Assembly (NCBI RefSeq): GCF_001647085.1
Contig: NZ_CP015520.1
Span: forward strand, 558,001 to 622,000
Source: Thermococcus piezophilus
GTDB lineage: Archaea > Methanobacteriota_B > Thermococci > Thermococcales > Thermococcaceae
Direction: 5' to 3'
DNA: 64,000 nucleotides
Below the pieces are notes generated by a model that saw only the letters and a list, made by a program, of their open reading frames with translations, made no database searches and was not told the origin of the DNA. The stretch's first letter is position 1. Each line of letters opens with the position of its first letter. Shown one piece after another: positions 35,356 to 43,849 of the stretch. Both the position numbers and the translations under genes were made by a program.

Positions 35356-36411
35356 TCACATCCTGGCAGAGGCACCGACCTTGACACGCGGGTCGAGGAA
35401 TCCGTATATCATGTCCGCAAGGACGACGCTGGCAAGGTAGAGCACCGTGAAGAAGTACGTGAGTCCTATGAGAAGGTTGGTCTCGTTCTGCTGGAGGGCG
35501 ACCCAGTAGAGCCTGCCCATTCCTGGGTAGTTGAAGACAAGCTCACTGATGATTGCACCACCGAGCGAACCAAGGAGGGCGAAGATGATCATGGTGACTA
35601 TCGGCGGAGCGGCAGCGCGGAGTGCGTGGCCGTAGATTATCTTGTGTTCGGGGATACCCTTTGCCCTGGCCGCCATGATGAAGTCCTCCTGGAGGGTACC
35701 TATCATGATGTTCCTCGTAGTCCAAGCCCAGCCACCGAAGACAACGAAGACGTAGGTGAAGACCGGAAGGACGAGCCTCCAGATGACATCCTTAATGTGG
35801 GCCCAGCCGGTGAGCTGTGGGTCAAACATCGAGCTCAAGGGGAACCAGCCGAGCTTGTAGGCGAAGATGAGCAGGAACATCATTCCCGTCCACCACATCG
35901 GCAGACTGTAAGTGACCAGCGCAAAGATGGACAACGCCCTGTCAAATACGCTTCCGGCGTGTCTGGCGGCCCTAACACCAAGGAAAATACCCAGGATAAT
36001 AACGATTATCGTAGCAGTCGTGAAGAGGAGTATGCTCCTCGGAACCGCGACTTTAATGATGTCCGAAACGTTGTTGGTACCGAAGATAGGCATGCTCGTC
36101 GTTCCAAAATCAAGCTTTAACGTACGCACCGCCTTATTGTAAACCTTCTGCCAGTAGGGGACGTTCAGCTCATACTTCTCCTCGAGGGATGCCTGTTTGG
36201 CAGCCTTGGCCTGTTCAAAAGCTTCAAGTCCCTGACTCTGCTTGATTTTGGCACCCTCGGATCTTTCCCATAGCATCAGCTCCTCATACATCTTTGATTT
36301 ATTGCTCTCCTCCGCGACTTTAACGAAGAGTGCCGAAATAATAAAAGTCACTATCAACAGAACAATAATGGCGTTCACGATTCTAAACGCAAGGTACTTG
36401 AGATACCCCAT
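35356..36411 (-). CDS. oppB: Oligopeptide ABC transporter permease, OppB type
   Basis: This 351-residue permease has an N-terminal helix (FRIVNAIIVLLIVTFIISALFV), an external stretch rich in charged helices, and the core with TTSMPIFGTNNVSDIIKVAVPRS and WWTGMMFLLIFAYKLGWFPL. The EAA loop is EDFIMAARAKGIPEHKIIYGHALR. It forms the channel with OppC. It is the first gene of oppBCDF and has its own promoter 60 bp upstream, with GGGGGTG before the ATG. The binding protein gene lies 167 bp further upstream and is probably expressed at a higher level from a separate promoter. Confidence 0.9.
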   Translation of the reverse strand: MGYLKYLAFRIVNAIIVLLIVTFIISALFVKVAEESNKSKMYEELMLWERSEGAKIKQSQGLEAFEQAKAAKQASLEEKYELNVPYWQKVYNKAVRTLKLDFGTTSMPIFGTNNVSDIIKVAVPRSILLFTTATIIVIILGIFLGVRAARHAGSVFDRALSIFALVTYSLPMWWTGMMFLLIFAYKLGWFPLSSMFDPQLTGWAHIKDVIWRLVLPVFTYVFVVFGGWAWTTRNIMIGTLQEDFIMAARAKGIPEHKIIYGHALRAAAPPIVTMIIFALLGSLGGAIISELVFNYPGMGRLYWVALQQNETNLLIGLTYFFTVLYLASVVLADMIYGFLDPRVKVGASARM

Positions 36412-36472
36412 CTTTTCACCCCCAAGTAGATTGCTCGTGTTTAATGTATCTTTTTCAGCATTGTAAAACTGA

Positions 36473-36485
36473 CCTTATATATCTT
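36473..36485 (-). promoter_or_regulatory. TATA box for oppBCDF
   Basis: Minus-strand AAGATATATAAGG lies in the 167-bp gap between the binding-protein gene and oppB. A start of transcription near 36453 would leave a leader of about 42 nt carrying GGGGGTG. This allows the permease/ATPase genes to be transcribed independently of the binding protein. Confidence 0.55.
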
Positions 36486-36578
36486 ACTGCTTAAATGTAC
36501 ACATTTCATAGAAGCGTAGGGTTGAGAAGGGTGAAGCACATCAAGGTAAAATTCCAAAAAAGAAGGAAAAGAACGAAA

Positions 36579-39041
36579 TCACTTCTTCTTGGTGAAGTAC
36601 CAGGCCGCGCCGGCGATGATGATTATCACAAGGCCGATGACGACGTAGGTGGTGGTGCTGGTTCCGCTCGGAGTAGTTGTGGTGGTCTCGGCTGGAGTTG
36701 TTGTGGTCTCGCTTGGAGTGGTCGTCGTTGGCTGGGTGGTCGTGGTCTTGGTGAGGTCCTTAAGGCTTATACCGGACATCTTCTGGATGACGATGGCGAG
36801 GTCATCGACGTGGTCCTTGGTGAGGAGGTCGAGCCAGAGGACTCCCTCTGCACCGCTGCTGAAGGAGTAAGTCTTGTCGATGCCATACTTCTTGCTATTA
36901 GCGACGAGCTCACCCATGGCCCAGTACATCTCCCATGGCATCTGCGGGTAGAAGATGTAGAATTCTGCAGTCATGTCGTCGGCGAGCGGGTGCTCGTAAG
37001 TACCGTAGACGACGTAACCATCATCAGTCCACTGCCAGCCGAGGATGTTGCTGAGAGCACTGGCAGTTCCACCAAGACTCTCGTCGTAGTATGGGTCGTC
37101 AGCACCATCCTTGTAAGCCCAAGTGTAGAGGAAGGCCACATAGTACTTAATGTCGTCAACACTGCCCTTCACGCCATTATGCCAGGTGCCAATGTCACAC
37201 TTGACGGTAGCCTTAACGGAGGCGTCCTCGCCGGCGTGAGCGGCAATCCATCCCTGGGTTTGGTTGTAGATAACCGCATCATCTGGAACCTTGAAGTCTC
37301 CCCTCTCAATGGTCCAAGTACACCTGTACGGAGTGAAGATACCGTCGAAGTTGTTGGTTCCACCGTAGTCCCTTATGAGATTCCAGACCCTGGTGGAGTA
37401 AACGTCACTGAGACCTCCAACCGGGTTAAAGGCGCTCATGAACATGGCACCGGTTGAAGCGAGCTGGGCAATCTTGAGGTGCTTGTCTGGGGTCTCGGCA
37501 CTCATGACGCTCCAGCGGCTGCTTATACCAGTGCTGGCCTCGGCGTTGATCTTGGTGACCCTCTGCTTGTTGGCCGGGTAGAAATTCCAAGTCTCAATGA
37601 GGAAGACCCTCTCGCTCTCCATGATACCTATGAGCATGCTTATCTTCTGGAGGTCCCAGTACTGGCCAGCAGTGGTTATCTTAATCGGCTCCTTGGGGAT
37701 GAGGTCAGCGTTGATGTGCGGAGTGCCCTCAGCACCTGCAGTGGTGAAGTATGTCAGCAGGTAAGTGAGCTCCTCCTCAGTCCAGTTGAGGATCGGACCG
37801 AGGCTGTCAGTGGTCTTGTAGTACTCGGTACCAAGCTTCTGGAGGCCAGCGTTGGCGTCACCGTTGCCGATGTACTTGAGGGCCTCTTCAACAGTCACAG
37901 TGTTCTGGTGCTTCGGCTCAACTGCACCTGGGACGTATCCATACCAGGCAGAATAGAACCAGGCAGTGTAGTCATCAATCCAGACGCTCGGAAGTCCACT
38001 GGCACCCCAACCGCCGGTATAGATGTTCCACTCGTAGTTGCTCGGCGGCTTGGCGAAGACGACCTGACCGGCCTTCTGCCTGTCCCAGAGGAGCCTGTCA
38101 ACGGTAAATCCGACCTTCTTCTCGAGGAGGTCGGCAACGTAGAGACCAATCTCCTTCCTATTGTCCTCGATGCGGATGATGAACTTGATGGTAACCGGCT
38201 GACCGTCGAAGTACCACTTACCGTCGCCACCCTTCTCAAGAGTGTGATTGTACTGGGCAACCTGCTGGGCGGCCTCGTTCAGAGCGTCGTTTATTATCTT
38301 GAGGGCGAAGTCCTCGTTGCCGCTAGTGCTCATTCCAAGGGCCTCGTAAACGGGCACGAAGTACTTGTTGGCCGGGTGGCTCGGCCTGATACAGCCGAAC
38401 ATCGGAGCACCGCTTCCTTGGTAGATGTTCTGGACGATGTAGTCCCTGTTGATGAGCCAGTTCATGGCAAACCTGACTTCCCTGATGGCGAACGGGTTGA
38501 AGTAAACCTGGTCACCAACGGTGACAATCGGAGCATCCTTGTCCGGGTCATGATAAGTGTTGAAGGTCAACTCGTTGTAGGAACTGGCACTCTTGTAGAG
38601 ATTGAGGTTAGACAGAACGTCAGCACCAAGACCCTGGTACTTACCAGCCGGGAAGGCGAACAGACCGAGGTCGTACTCGCCCTTGGCGATCTGGAGGATG
38701 ACGTTCTCAGGGTTCTGGACACCCTGGTACTCAATAACATCAGCGTAACCGTCCTTCAGGAGGTTCGGGTCGTTGGTGAATATATTCCTGTCCCCAGTGT
38801 ACTTCTCCAGCTTGAGGTAGAGGTTCTCCGGAGAGTACATGGCGAGAATGTACGGACCGTTGCTGATAACGAAGTGGCCGTGCTGGAGGTACCACTGGAG
38901 GTCAGCAGTGAACCTAGCCTTGGCCTCGTCGCTGTTAAGCGGTATGTCCTTGGGGGTGTAATCTACTGCACCCACTGGGTTCACAAAAAACAAACTAAAC
39001 AGCATCAAACCCATAACAAACAATCCCAAAGCTTTTTTCAT
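36579..39041 (-). CDS. Oligopeptide-binding protein (SBP family 5), apparently circularly permuted
   Basis: This 820-residue surface receptor feeds OppBCDF. A signal peptide (ALGLFVMGLMLFSLFFVNPVGA) is followed directly by HFVISNGPYILAMYSPENLYLKL and AIREVRFAMNWLINRDYIVQNIYQGSGAP, which in DppA/OppA-type proteins lie in the middle and second half. The family's usual N-terminal half comes afterwards: FMSAFNPVGGLSDVYSTRVWNLI, KCDIGTWHNGVKGSVDDIKYY, DDGYVVYGTYEHPLADD and MPWEMYWAMGELV. The end is a Thr-rich stalk (TTTTTPSGTSTTT), one membrane helix and KKK, so it is C-terminally anchored. The fragment at 1-678 shows the ordinary order. The frame is intact, with GGAGG before the ATG. The permutation is my inference from motif order. 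Confidence 0.88.
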   Translation of the reverse strand: MKKALGLFVMGLMLFSLFFVNPVGAVDYTPKDIPLNSDEAKARFTADLQWYLQHGHFVISNGPYILAMYSPENLYLKLEKYTGDRNIFTNDPNLLKDGYADVIEYQGVQNPENVILQIAKGEYDLGLFAFPAGKYQGLGADVLSNLNLYKSASSYNELTFNTYHDPDKDAPIVTVGDQVYFNPFAIREVRFAMNWLINRDYIVQNIYQGSGAPMFGCIRPSHPANKYFVPVYEALGMSTSGNEDFALKIINDALNEAAQQVAQYNHTLEKGGDGKWYFDGQPVTIKFIIRIEDNRKEIGLYVADLLEKKVGFTVDRLLWDRQKAGQVVFAKPPSNYEWNIYTGGWGASGLPSVWIDDYTAWFYSAWYGYVPGAVEPKHQNTVTVEEALKYIGNGDANAGLQKLGTEYYKTTDSLGPILNWTEEELTYLLTYFTTAGAEGTPHINADLIPKEPIKITTAGQYWDLQKISMLIGIMESERVFLIETWNFYPANKQRVTKINAEASTGISSRWSVMSAETPDKHLKIAQLASTGAMFMSAFNPVGGLSDVYSTRVWNLIRDYGGTNNFDGIFTPYRCTWTIERGDFKVPDDAVIYNQTQGWIAAHAGEDASVKATVKCDIGTWHNGVKGSVDDIKYYVAFLYTWAYKDGADDPYYDESLGGTASALSNILGWQWTDDGYVVYGTYEHPLADDMTAEFYIFYPQMPWEMYWAMGELVANSKKYGIDKTYSFSSGAEGVLWLDLLTKDHVDDLAIVIQKMSGISLKDLTKTTTTQPTTTTPSETTTTPAETTTTTPSGTSTTTYVVIGLVIIIIAGAAWYFTKKK

Positions 39042-39399
39042 ATTCCACTGCCTCCTTCACTTTTTGGCAATGTCGCCATATGTGGTGTATAATGGCATGA
39101 TAGTATACATTGAAAGCCTATTTAAGGGTTACGTTCTTGTAAAAGTATCTTCGATGAAAAAATGCAGACATGACAGTGATCACCGATAATAACTCTTATA
39201 TTTCCCTATTCAAGATTTGCGTTCTTCATAAGTCCTAGTATACTGTTTCAAACGTCAGAAGAAGGTTAGATCAATTAAAAAGACACCATAGTTATGGGGA
39301 AACCCGAAAAAATCGTTAGCCGTCTTTTAGATATTTAAGCAACCATTAAAAGAAGCAAAAAACTTAAAATCTGAAAGATGCCACCATCGTGCGGGTACT
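39042..39399. other. Intergenic region between the binding-protein gene and dihydroorotase
   Basis: This AT-rich 358-bp region contains the leftward binding-protein promoter (minus-strand CCCTTAAATAGG at 39117-39128, putting transcription start near 39097 and a leader of about 55 nt). A candidate rightward promoter for the pyrimidine genes is TTTTAGATATTTAAG near 39329-39343. The central part (39140-39320) shows no gene, RNA or clear repeat that I can support. Confidence 0.5.
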
Positions 39400-40625
39400 A
39401 TGTACGACCTAGTCCTAAATGGAAAGTTTCTGAAGGATGGGAAACTAATAGAAGGAAGCATAGGGATTCTCAATGGCAAAATTTCCCGAATTTCTCTCGG
39501 AGAGTTGAAAGGAGAAGAAACCCTGAAGATTGGTCGCGGACAGGTTATCCTTCCGGGAATGATAGACATCCACGTCCACCTTAGAGACTTCAGACAGAAA
39601 CCAAAAGAGACAATAAAAACTGGAACGATGGCGGCCCTCCATGGGGGAATAACAACTGTTTTTGACATGCCCAACACAGACCCGCCCATAAGAAGCGCAG
39701 AAACGTTCAGGCTCAGGGAGGAAGCCTTCGAAAGAAAAGCCTACTCCGACTACGCGCTGAGTTTTCTCATCGCTGGAAACTGCGACGAGGCAAAACAGTC
39801 CTGGCTGACTTCTACAAAATATTCATGGGAGCCTCAACAGGTGGGATATACTCGAAGGACTTTGAGGAAGACTTCGAGTGCGCACCGGATATAGTCAGCA
39901 TCCACGCCGAAGACGCGGGTACAATAATGAAAAGTCCCGAAAGGCCGCCGGAGGCGGAGATACTGGCGATAAGCCAAGCTTTGGACGTCTCCGAAAGATT
40001 GAAAAAGCCCCTAAACATCTGCCATGTCTCAACAGCCGGGGGTATGAAGCTAATCATGAAGAAAAACCTTCCGTGGGTGAGTTTTGAAGTGACACCACAT
40101 CACCTCTTCCTGACAAGGAAAGACTACGAAGGGAACACCTTCCTCAAGGTTTACCCTCCCCTGAGATATGCGGGCGATAGGGCTTTCCTATGGAGAAACT
40201 TCGATGAAATCCCAATCATAGCGAGCGATCACGCCCCACACACACTCGAGGACAAGGAAAATGGGGCCGCAGGGATTCCAGGACTTGAAACTGAAGTTGC
40301 CTTGCTTCTCGATGCTGCGAACAGAGGGGTGATCAGTCTTAAGGACATCGTCGAGAAGATGCACACGAATCCTATTAGAATATTTGAAATAAGAAACAAA
40401 GGTCTGGATGTCGGGAAGGACGCGGATTTTACTATCATTGATATGAAACAGGAGTGGGTCGTAAAGCCAGAGGAGTTCTACACCAAGTCCAAATGGAGCC
40501 CTTGGAAAGGCAGAAAGCTTAGGGGTAAGGTTGTAATGACCCTGCTTCGTGGGCAGATCGTTATGGAGGATGATGAGATCATAGGAAAGCCGCAGGGGGT
40601 TAGGATTGATGCTGGAAAGAGTTGA
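39400..40625 (+). pseudogene. pyrC: Dihydroorotase, single frameshift
   Basis: Joined, the two frames encode a full class I dihydroorotase, which closes carbamoyl aspartate to dihydroorotate in pyrimidine synthesis. It has the metal motif [57 protein letters not shown] and GIPGLETEVALLL. The frame changes near 39795: AAAACAGTCCTGGCTG would need one more A to read [14 protein letters not shown] single one-base lesion in an A run in a biosynthetic gene could be a sequencing error. If real, the cell would lack this enzyme unless another copy exists. It overlaps pyrK at its 3' end. Confidence 0.85.
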
Positions 40626-41310
40626 GCTGAGAGAGGTTTGGGACGTCGTCAGGGACGTTAAAGCCTTCAGGTTCGAGAAAAAAATTGACTTTAAAGCTGG
40701 CCAGTTCATGATGGCCTGGCTTCCGGGAGTCGGGGAGAAGCCGTTCAGCCTGGCCGATGAAGACATCATAGTAGTCAAGCGCGTTGGACCGTTCACGGAC
40801 AGGCTCTTTGAACTCCAACCCGGGGACTATCTCTGGCTCCGCGGACCCTACGGGAATGGATTCGAGCCGAAGGGGAGAAATATAGCCCTTATTGGCGGCG
40901 GAATAGGAATTCCACCCCTCTATGCCTTCGCCAAGCAGAACGCCGGAAGGTTCGAGAAGGTCACCCTTATCTATGGAGCCAGAACAAAGGAAGAGCTCGC
41001 ACTTATGGATATCGAGAACTACGTAGACGAGCTGATAATAACCACCGACAATGGCTCTGCCGGTAGGAGAGGCTTTTCCACCGATGTTCTGGCCGAAAGG
41101 AAGGAGGAGTTTGACCAGGTCTATACCTGCGGCCCAGAACCCATGCTAAAAGCAGTATTGCGTATTATGAACTACAGAAACGTCCAGGTTTCCGCGGAGA
41201 GATACATGAAGTGCGGCATCGGGGTGTGCGGCAGTTGCAATCTTGGCCCATATCTAGTGTGCAAGGACGGTCCGGTCTTTGATGGTTCCAAGCTCATAGG
41301 ACTCCTTTGA
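40609..41310 (+). CDS. pyrK: Dihydroorotate dehydrogenase electron-transfer subunit PyrK
   Basis: This 233-residue iron-sulfur flavoprotein has the FAD-binding KAGQFMMAWLPGVGEKPFSLA, the nucleotide-binding IALIGGGIGIPPLYAFA, YTCGPEPMLKAVL and a C-terminal [2Fe-2S] site, KCGIGVCGSCNLGPYLVC. It passes electrons between the PyrD flavoprotein and NAD in the class 1B enzyme; pyrD is not in the window. The ATG at 40609 is inside the end of the dihydroorotase gene, so translation is coupled. The gene itself is intact, which argues that the pyrimidine pathway is or was recently in use. Confidence 0.9.
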   Translation: MLERVELREVWDVVRDVKAFRFEKKIDFKAGQFMMAWLPGVGEKPFSLADEDIIVVKRVGPFTDRLFELQPGDYLWLRGPYGNGFEPKGRNIALIGGGIGIPPLYAFAKQNAGRFEKVTLIYGARTKEELALMDIENYVDELIITTDNGSAGRRGFSTDVLAERKEEFDQVYTCGPEPMLKAVLRIMNYRNVQVSAERYMKCGIGVCGSCNLGPYLVCKDGPVFDGSKLIGLL

Positions 41311-41318
41311 CCAATCAT

Positions 41319-41328
41319 ATTTTTAAAC
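41319..41328 (+). promoter_or_regulatory. TATA box for the radical SAM gene
   Basis: ATTTTTAAAC is centred about 26 bp before the GTG at 41350, so the transcript may begin at that codon. The same arrangement precedes the genes at 6851 and 43019. Confidence 0.5.
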
Positions 41329-41349
41329 TCCTTTTCTCCTTCGCCCTCG

Positions 41350-42282
41350 GTGAGAACCGTGAAGTATTCGTGGGAAGAATTCGCGAGAAAAATGGGCGTT
41401 GAGCCTCAGATTCTGGAGAACGAAGAGGCTAGGCTTTTAAAGAAGTTTGTGGACGATTTGGCTTATCCCTCTCACTGTCGGTTCTGTCAGGGACTAGATT
41501 TGAGCAATCCAAACCCTATCCACCATCCAAGTTACGAATTAACTCCAGCGTGCAACCACGACTGCATCTTCTGTTATTCAAATGTAGCCGTAAAACTCGG
41601 GAAAGCTCCTAAACCAGGCTATTACGGCTGGGATAACCCCAATGCAATAACGGTTTCGCAGTACGGTGAGCCTCTGATATCACCAAGGATCATAGAAGTC
41701 AATAGAATTCTCCGCAAGAGGTTTCCAGAGGCAAGGCTCGACCTCCAGACTAATGGCTCGCTTCTGACCGAAGAGCTCTGGGAAAAGCTGGACTTTGACC
41801 TGGTGATGATAAGCCTAGATGCGGCGAGCAGAGAGAAGCACCTCGAGATAACCAACGCTGATACTTTCGATAACGTCGTCAACGCGCTCAGAATAGTTGG
41901 GAGAGATAAATCCGTCCGCTCCATCGTTAGGACGATATTCATGCCAGGAATAAACGACGAGGACATACCAAAGATAGCCGAATTAGCAGCTTCACTTGGC
42001 GTGGACGAGATGATGCTCCAGCCTTTAACAATTCATAAACTCAATGGAGAGCGGCTTAGAGAAGCAGGCCTGGATTTTGAGAGAGCTGAAAGTGTTAGAG
42101 AGTTACTCAAGGTAGCAATGGAAGCTAAAAAATACATAGATGTGAGAATAAGCGGCTGTTTGCTAGTTCAGCTCAAGAGAATGGATGCCCTAACGCTGTA
42201 TAATGTGTATAAAGTTTCAAGAGAAGTCTCACCTTTGGTTAAAAGAAAGAAGCTTGATGAAATTGAAAAGAGTAATACATAA
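41350..42282 (+). CDS. Radical SAM protein of unknown substrate
   Basis: This 310-residue protein has a radical SAM core. ELTPACNHDCIFCYSN holds the three Cys ligands of the [4Fe-4S] cluster (spacing C-X3-C-X2-C), followed by ITVSQYGEPLIS (the GE motif region), LDLQTNGSLLTEELW and VMISLDAASREKHLEIT. Two more Cys before the core (HCRFCQG) may add a metal site. The substrate is not evident; it resembles archaeal radical SAM proteins of the MoaA/NifB-like group. The first GTG (41350) fits a leaderless transcript; a second GTG at 41359 follows GGTGAG and is the alternative start. A more AT-rich stretch of genes begins here. Confidence 0.75.
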   Translation: MRTVKYSWEEFARKMGVEPQILENEEARLLKKFVDDLAYPSHCRFCQGLDLSNPNPIHHPSYELTPACNHDCIFCYSNVAVKLGKAPKPGYYGWDNPNAITVSQYGEPLISPRIIEVNRILRKRFPEARLDLQTNGSLLTEELWEKLDFDLVMISLDAASREKHLEITNADTFDNVVNALRIVGRDKSVRSIVRTIFMPGINDEDIPKIAELAASLGVDEMMLQPLTIHKLNGERLREAGLDFERAESVRELLKVAMEAKKYIDVRISGCLLVQLKRMDALTLYNVYKVSREVSPLVKRKKLDEIEKSNT

Positions 42283-42307
42283 GTTGGCTCTCTAAGTGGT
42301 GATGATT

Positions 42308-42988
42308 ATGGATTTAGCCCTTTTGTTTGTATACTTCCTTTTGATACCATTTATTCTAATGAACATAATGATTTCAGCAACTGGATTCCTCTTTTCAACT
42401 GGTGGAAAGCTTATAGCAAAGCTCCTCAAACCCCAAATCCCCAAAAATGAAAAAAGATGTTATGAAATTCTCTTTACAATTGCATGGCTATTGGCTGGAA
42501 TCTATGCTCTGAAAAGGCTTGAAAATACAAATATGCTTTTAGCGGCTTTAACGTTCCTGACATTTAGAAATGGAGCAACTATAACCAAAAGGTTCATCTA
42601 TGGTATCCATGACGCTAAAATAGTTAAAGAAAGCACAAAAGATAGAAAGCTCACAGGATTGGTAAGCAAGGCAGTGGTACTTGGTATATTAGCCGAGGTT
42701 TTATTTTTGTTTATCTGGGCCCTCTCCTACAAGGCCATAACAGCAGGAGTGACAACTCTTCTAAGAGTAGAACTTAATAGGCTTGTACTGTATCTATGGG
42801 TTGCTGGAGCAGTTTTTGGAGCGGCATTTGGAGCATTTATCTCACATAACAATCGAGGAATTCTTTTGCAGAATGAGCTTGCACTTATGCTTTTGTTCAC
42901 TGGAAAGCGAAGTCCCGAGGTCTCTGTAAAGCTGAAAAATAAAGCAGGAAAGAAAACCAAGCACATTTTTCAACAGCTTAGAAGATAA
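42308..42988 (+). CDS. Polytopic membrane protein of unknown function
   Basis: This 226-residue protein has about six hydrophobic segments: LALLFVYFLLIPFILMNIMI, YEILFTIAWLLAGIYAL, LLAALTFLTF, AVVLGILAEVLFLFIWALSY and LYLWVAGAVFGAAFGAFI. The tail is basic. No family is recognised. The ATG at 42308 follows GGTGATG, so the earlier GTG codons are discarded. A+T content is visibly higher than in the flanking operons. It stands 25 bp after the radical SAM gene and may be co-transcribed with it. Confidence 0.6.
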   Translation: MDLALLFVYFLLIPFILMNIMISATGFLFSTGGKLIAKLLKPQIPKNEKRCYEILFTIAWLLAGIYALKRLENTNMLLAALTFLTFRNGATITKRFIYGIHDAKIVKESTKDRKLTGLVSKAVVLGILAEVLFLFIWALSYKAITAGVTTLLRVELNRLVLYLWVAGAVFGAAFGAFISHNNRGILLQNELALMLLFTGKRSPEVSVKLKNKAGKKTKHIFQQLRR

Positions 42989-43018
42989 CCTTTTAAACTC
43001 CCTTTCTTTCTTCCCATC

Positions 43019-43849
43019 ATGCTTACATGCTCACTCTGCATAAACAACGAAAAAACCTCAAAAATTGAAATTGTTGACAGAAAGCCCATCTGCAAAGAAT
43101 GCGTAGTTTACCTCAAGCACAAGCCGGATAGAGGTAAAATTAGGGCCGAGCTAGATGAGCTTATGAAAAGTGTTGATAAAGCTGTTGTAGCATTTTCAGG
43201 CGGTAAAGACAGCACAGTTGCACTGTATTTGGCCAAGGAATACTATAAAGTGCCAGAGCTTGAGGCCATTATGATTGATCACGGATTTATGGCAAAGGAA
43301 GCAATTGAAAATGCCAAAAGAATAGCAGAATATTTGGATGCCCCTTTCACAATTCTGCGTTACGATTATTCCGATATATTCCGTGAAGCTCTCTTAAAGG
43401 CCCAATCTCCATGCAGGAGATGTTCAAAGAGAACCATGGAAAAACTTAGGAAGCACGCTTTGAGTAAGGGAATTAAATACATAATCACGGGTCATGAGTT
43501 ACCCTTTGGCCATCATCCCTACCGTCTGATGTCCGGTGGAATAATCCAAATCAGGCTTTTAAGCTTGATGAGTGAAAAAGAGCGCTTTGAAATTCTGAAA
43601 AAGCTACCTTTTGAGTTTCCCAAGCTAGCGGGATATACAACGAACTGCCTCATCTTAGGTCCAGCCTTGGAGAGGTACTATGAAAAACACGGACTCAGCT
43701 TTGAGCATAGGAGAATAGCAGCTTTGGTTAGGTATGGACTCTTAGACAAGGAAAAAGCTTTGGAAAAAGTGAAAAAGCCGGAGATTCCAGAGGAGATAAA
43801 GAGAGATGTTTATGAGCGTTTAAACTTAAACTTAAAGGAAATGCTTTAA
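43019..43849 (+). CDS. TtuA/TtcA-like tRNA-modifying ATP pyrophosphatase
   Basis: This 276-residue PP-loop ATPase has an N-terminal zinc ribbon (TCSLC and ICKEC pairs), ATP-binding VVAFSGGKDSTVALYLA, a second motif EAIMIDHGFM and the active-site Cys pair SPCRRCSKRTMEKL. These are features of the family that adenylates a tRNA base and inserts sulfur. The second zinc ribbon normally at the C-terminus of TtuA is absent, so it may be a divergent paralogue with a different target. TATA-like CCTTTTAAAC lies about 26 bp before the ATG with no ribosome binding site, suggesting a leaderless mRNA. The 3' end overlaps the convergent AlaX gene by 18 bp. Confidence 0.75.
   Translation: MLTCSLCINNEKTSKIEIVDRKPICKECVVYLKHKPDRGKIRAELDELMKSVDKAVVAFSGGKDSTVALYLAKEYYKVPELEAIMIDHGFMAKEAIENAKRIAEYLDAPFTILRYDYSDIFREALLKAQSPCRRCSKRTMEKLRKHALSKGIKYIITGHELPFGHHPYRLMSGGIIQIRLLSLMSEKERFEILKKLPFEFPKLAGYTTNCLILGPALERYYEKHGLSFEHRRIAALVRYGLLDKEKALEKVKKPEIPEEIKRDVYERLNLNLKEML

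Noticed and set aside
37479-39092. 537-residue plus-strand reading frame
   Set aside because: It is antisense to the binding-protein gene, which has signal peptide, family motifs and a ribosome binding site; the antisense product is low-complexity Val/Leu-rich and lacks any motif.
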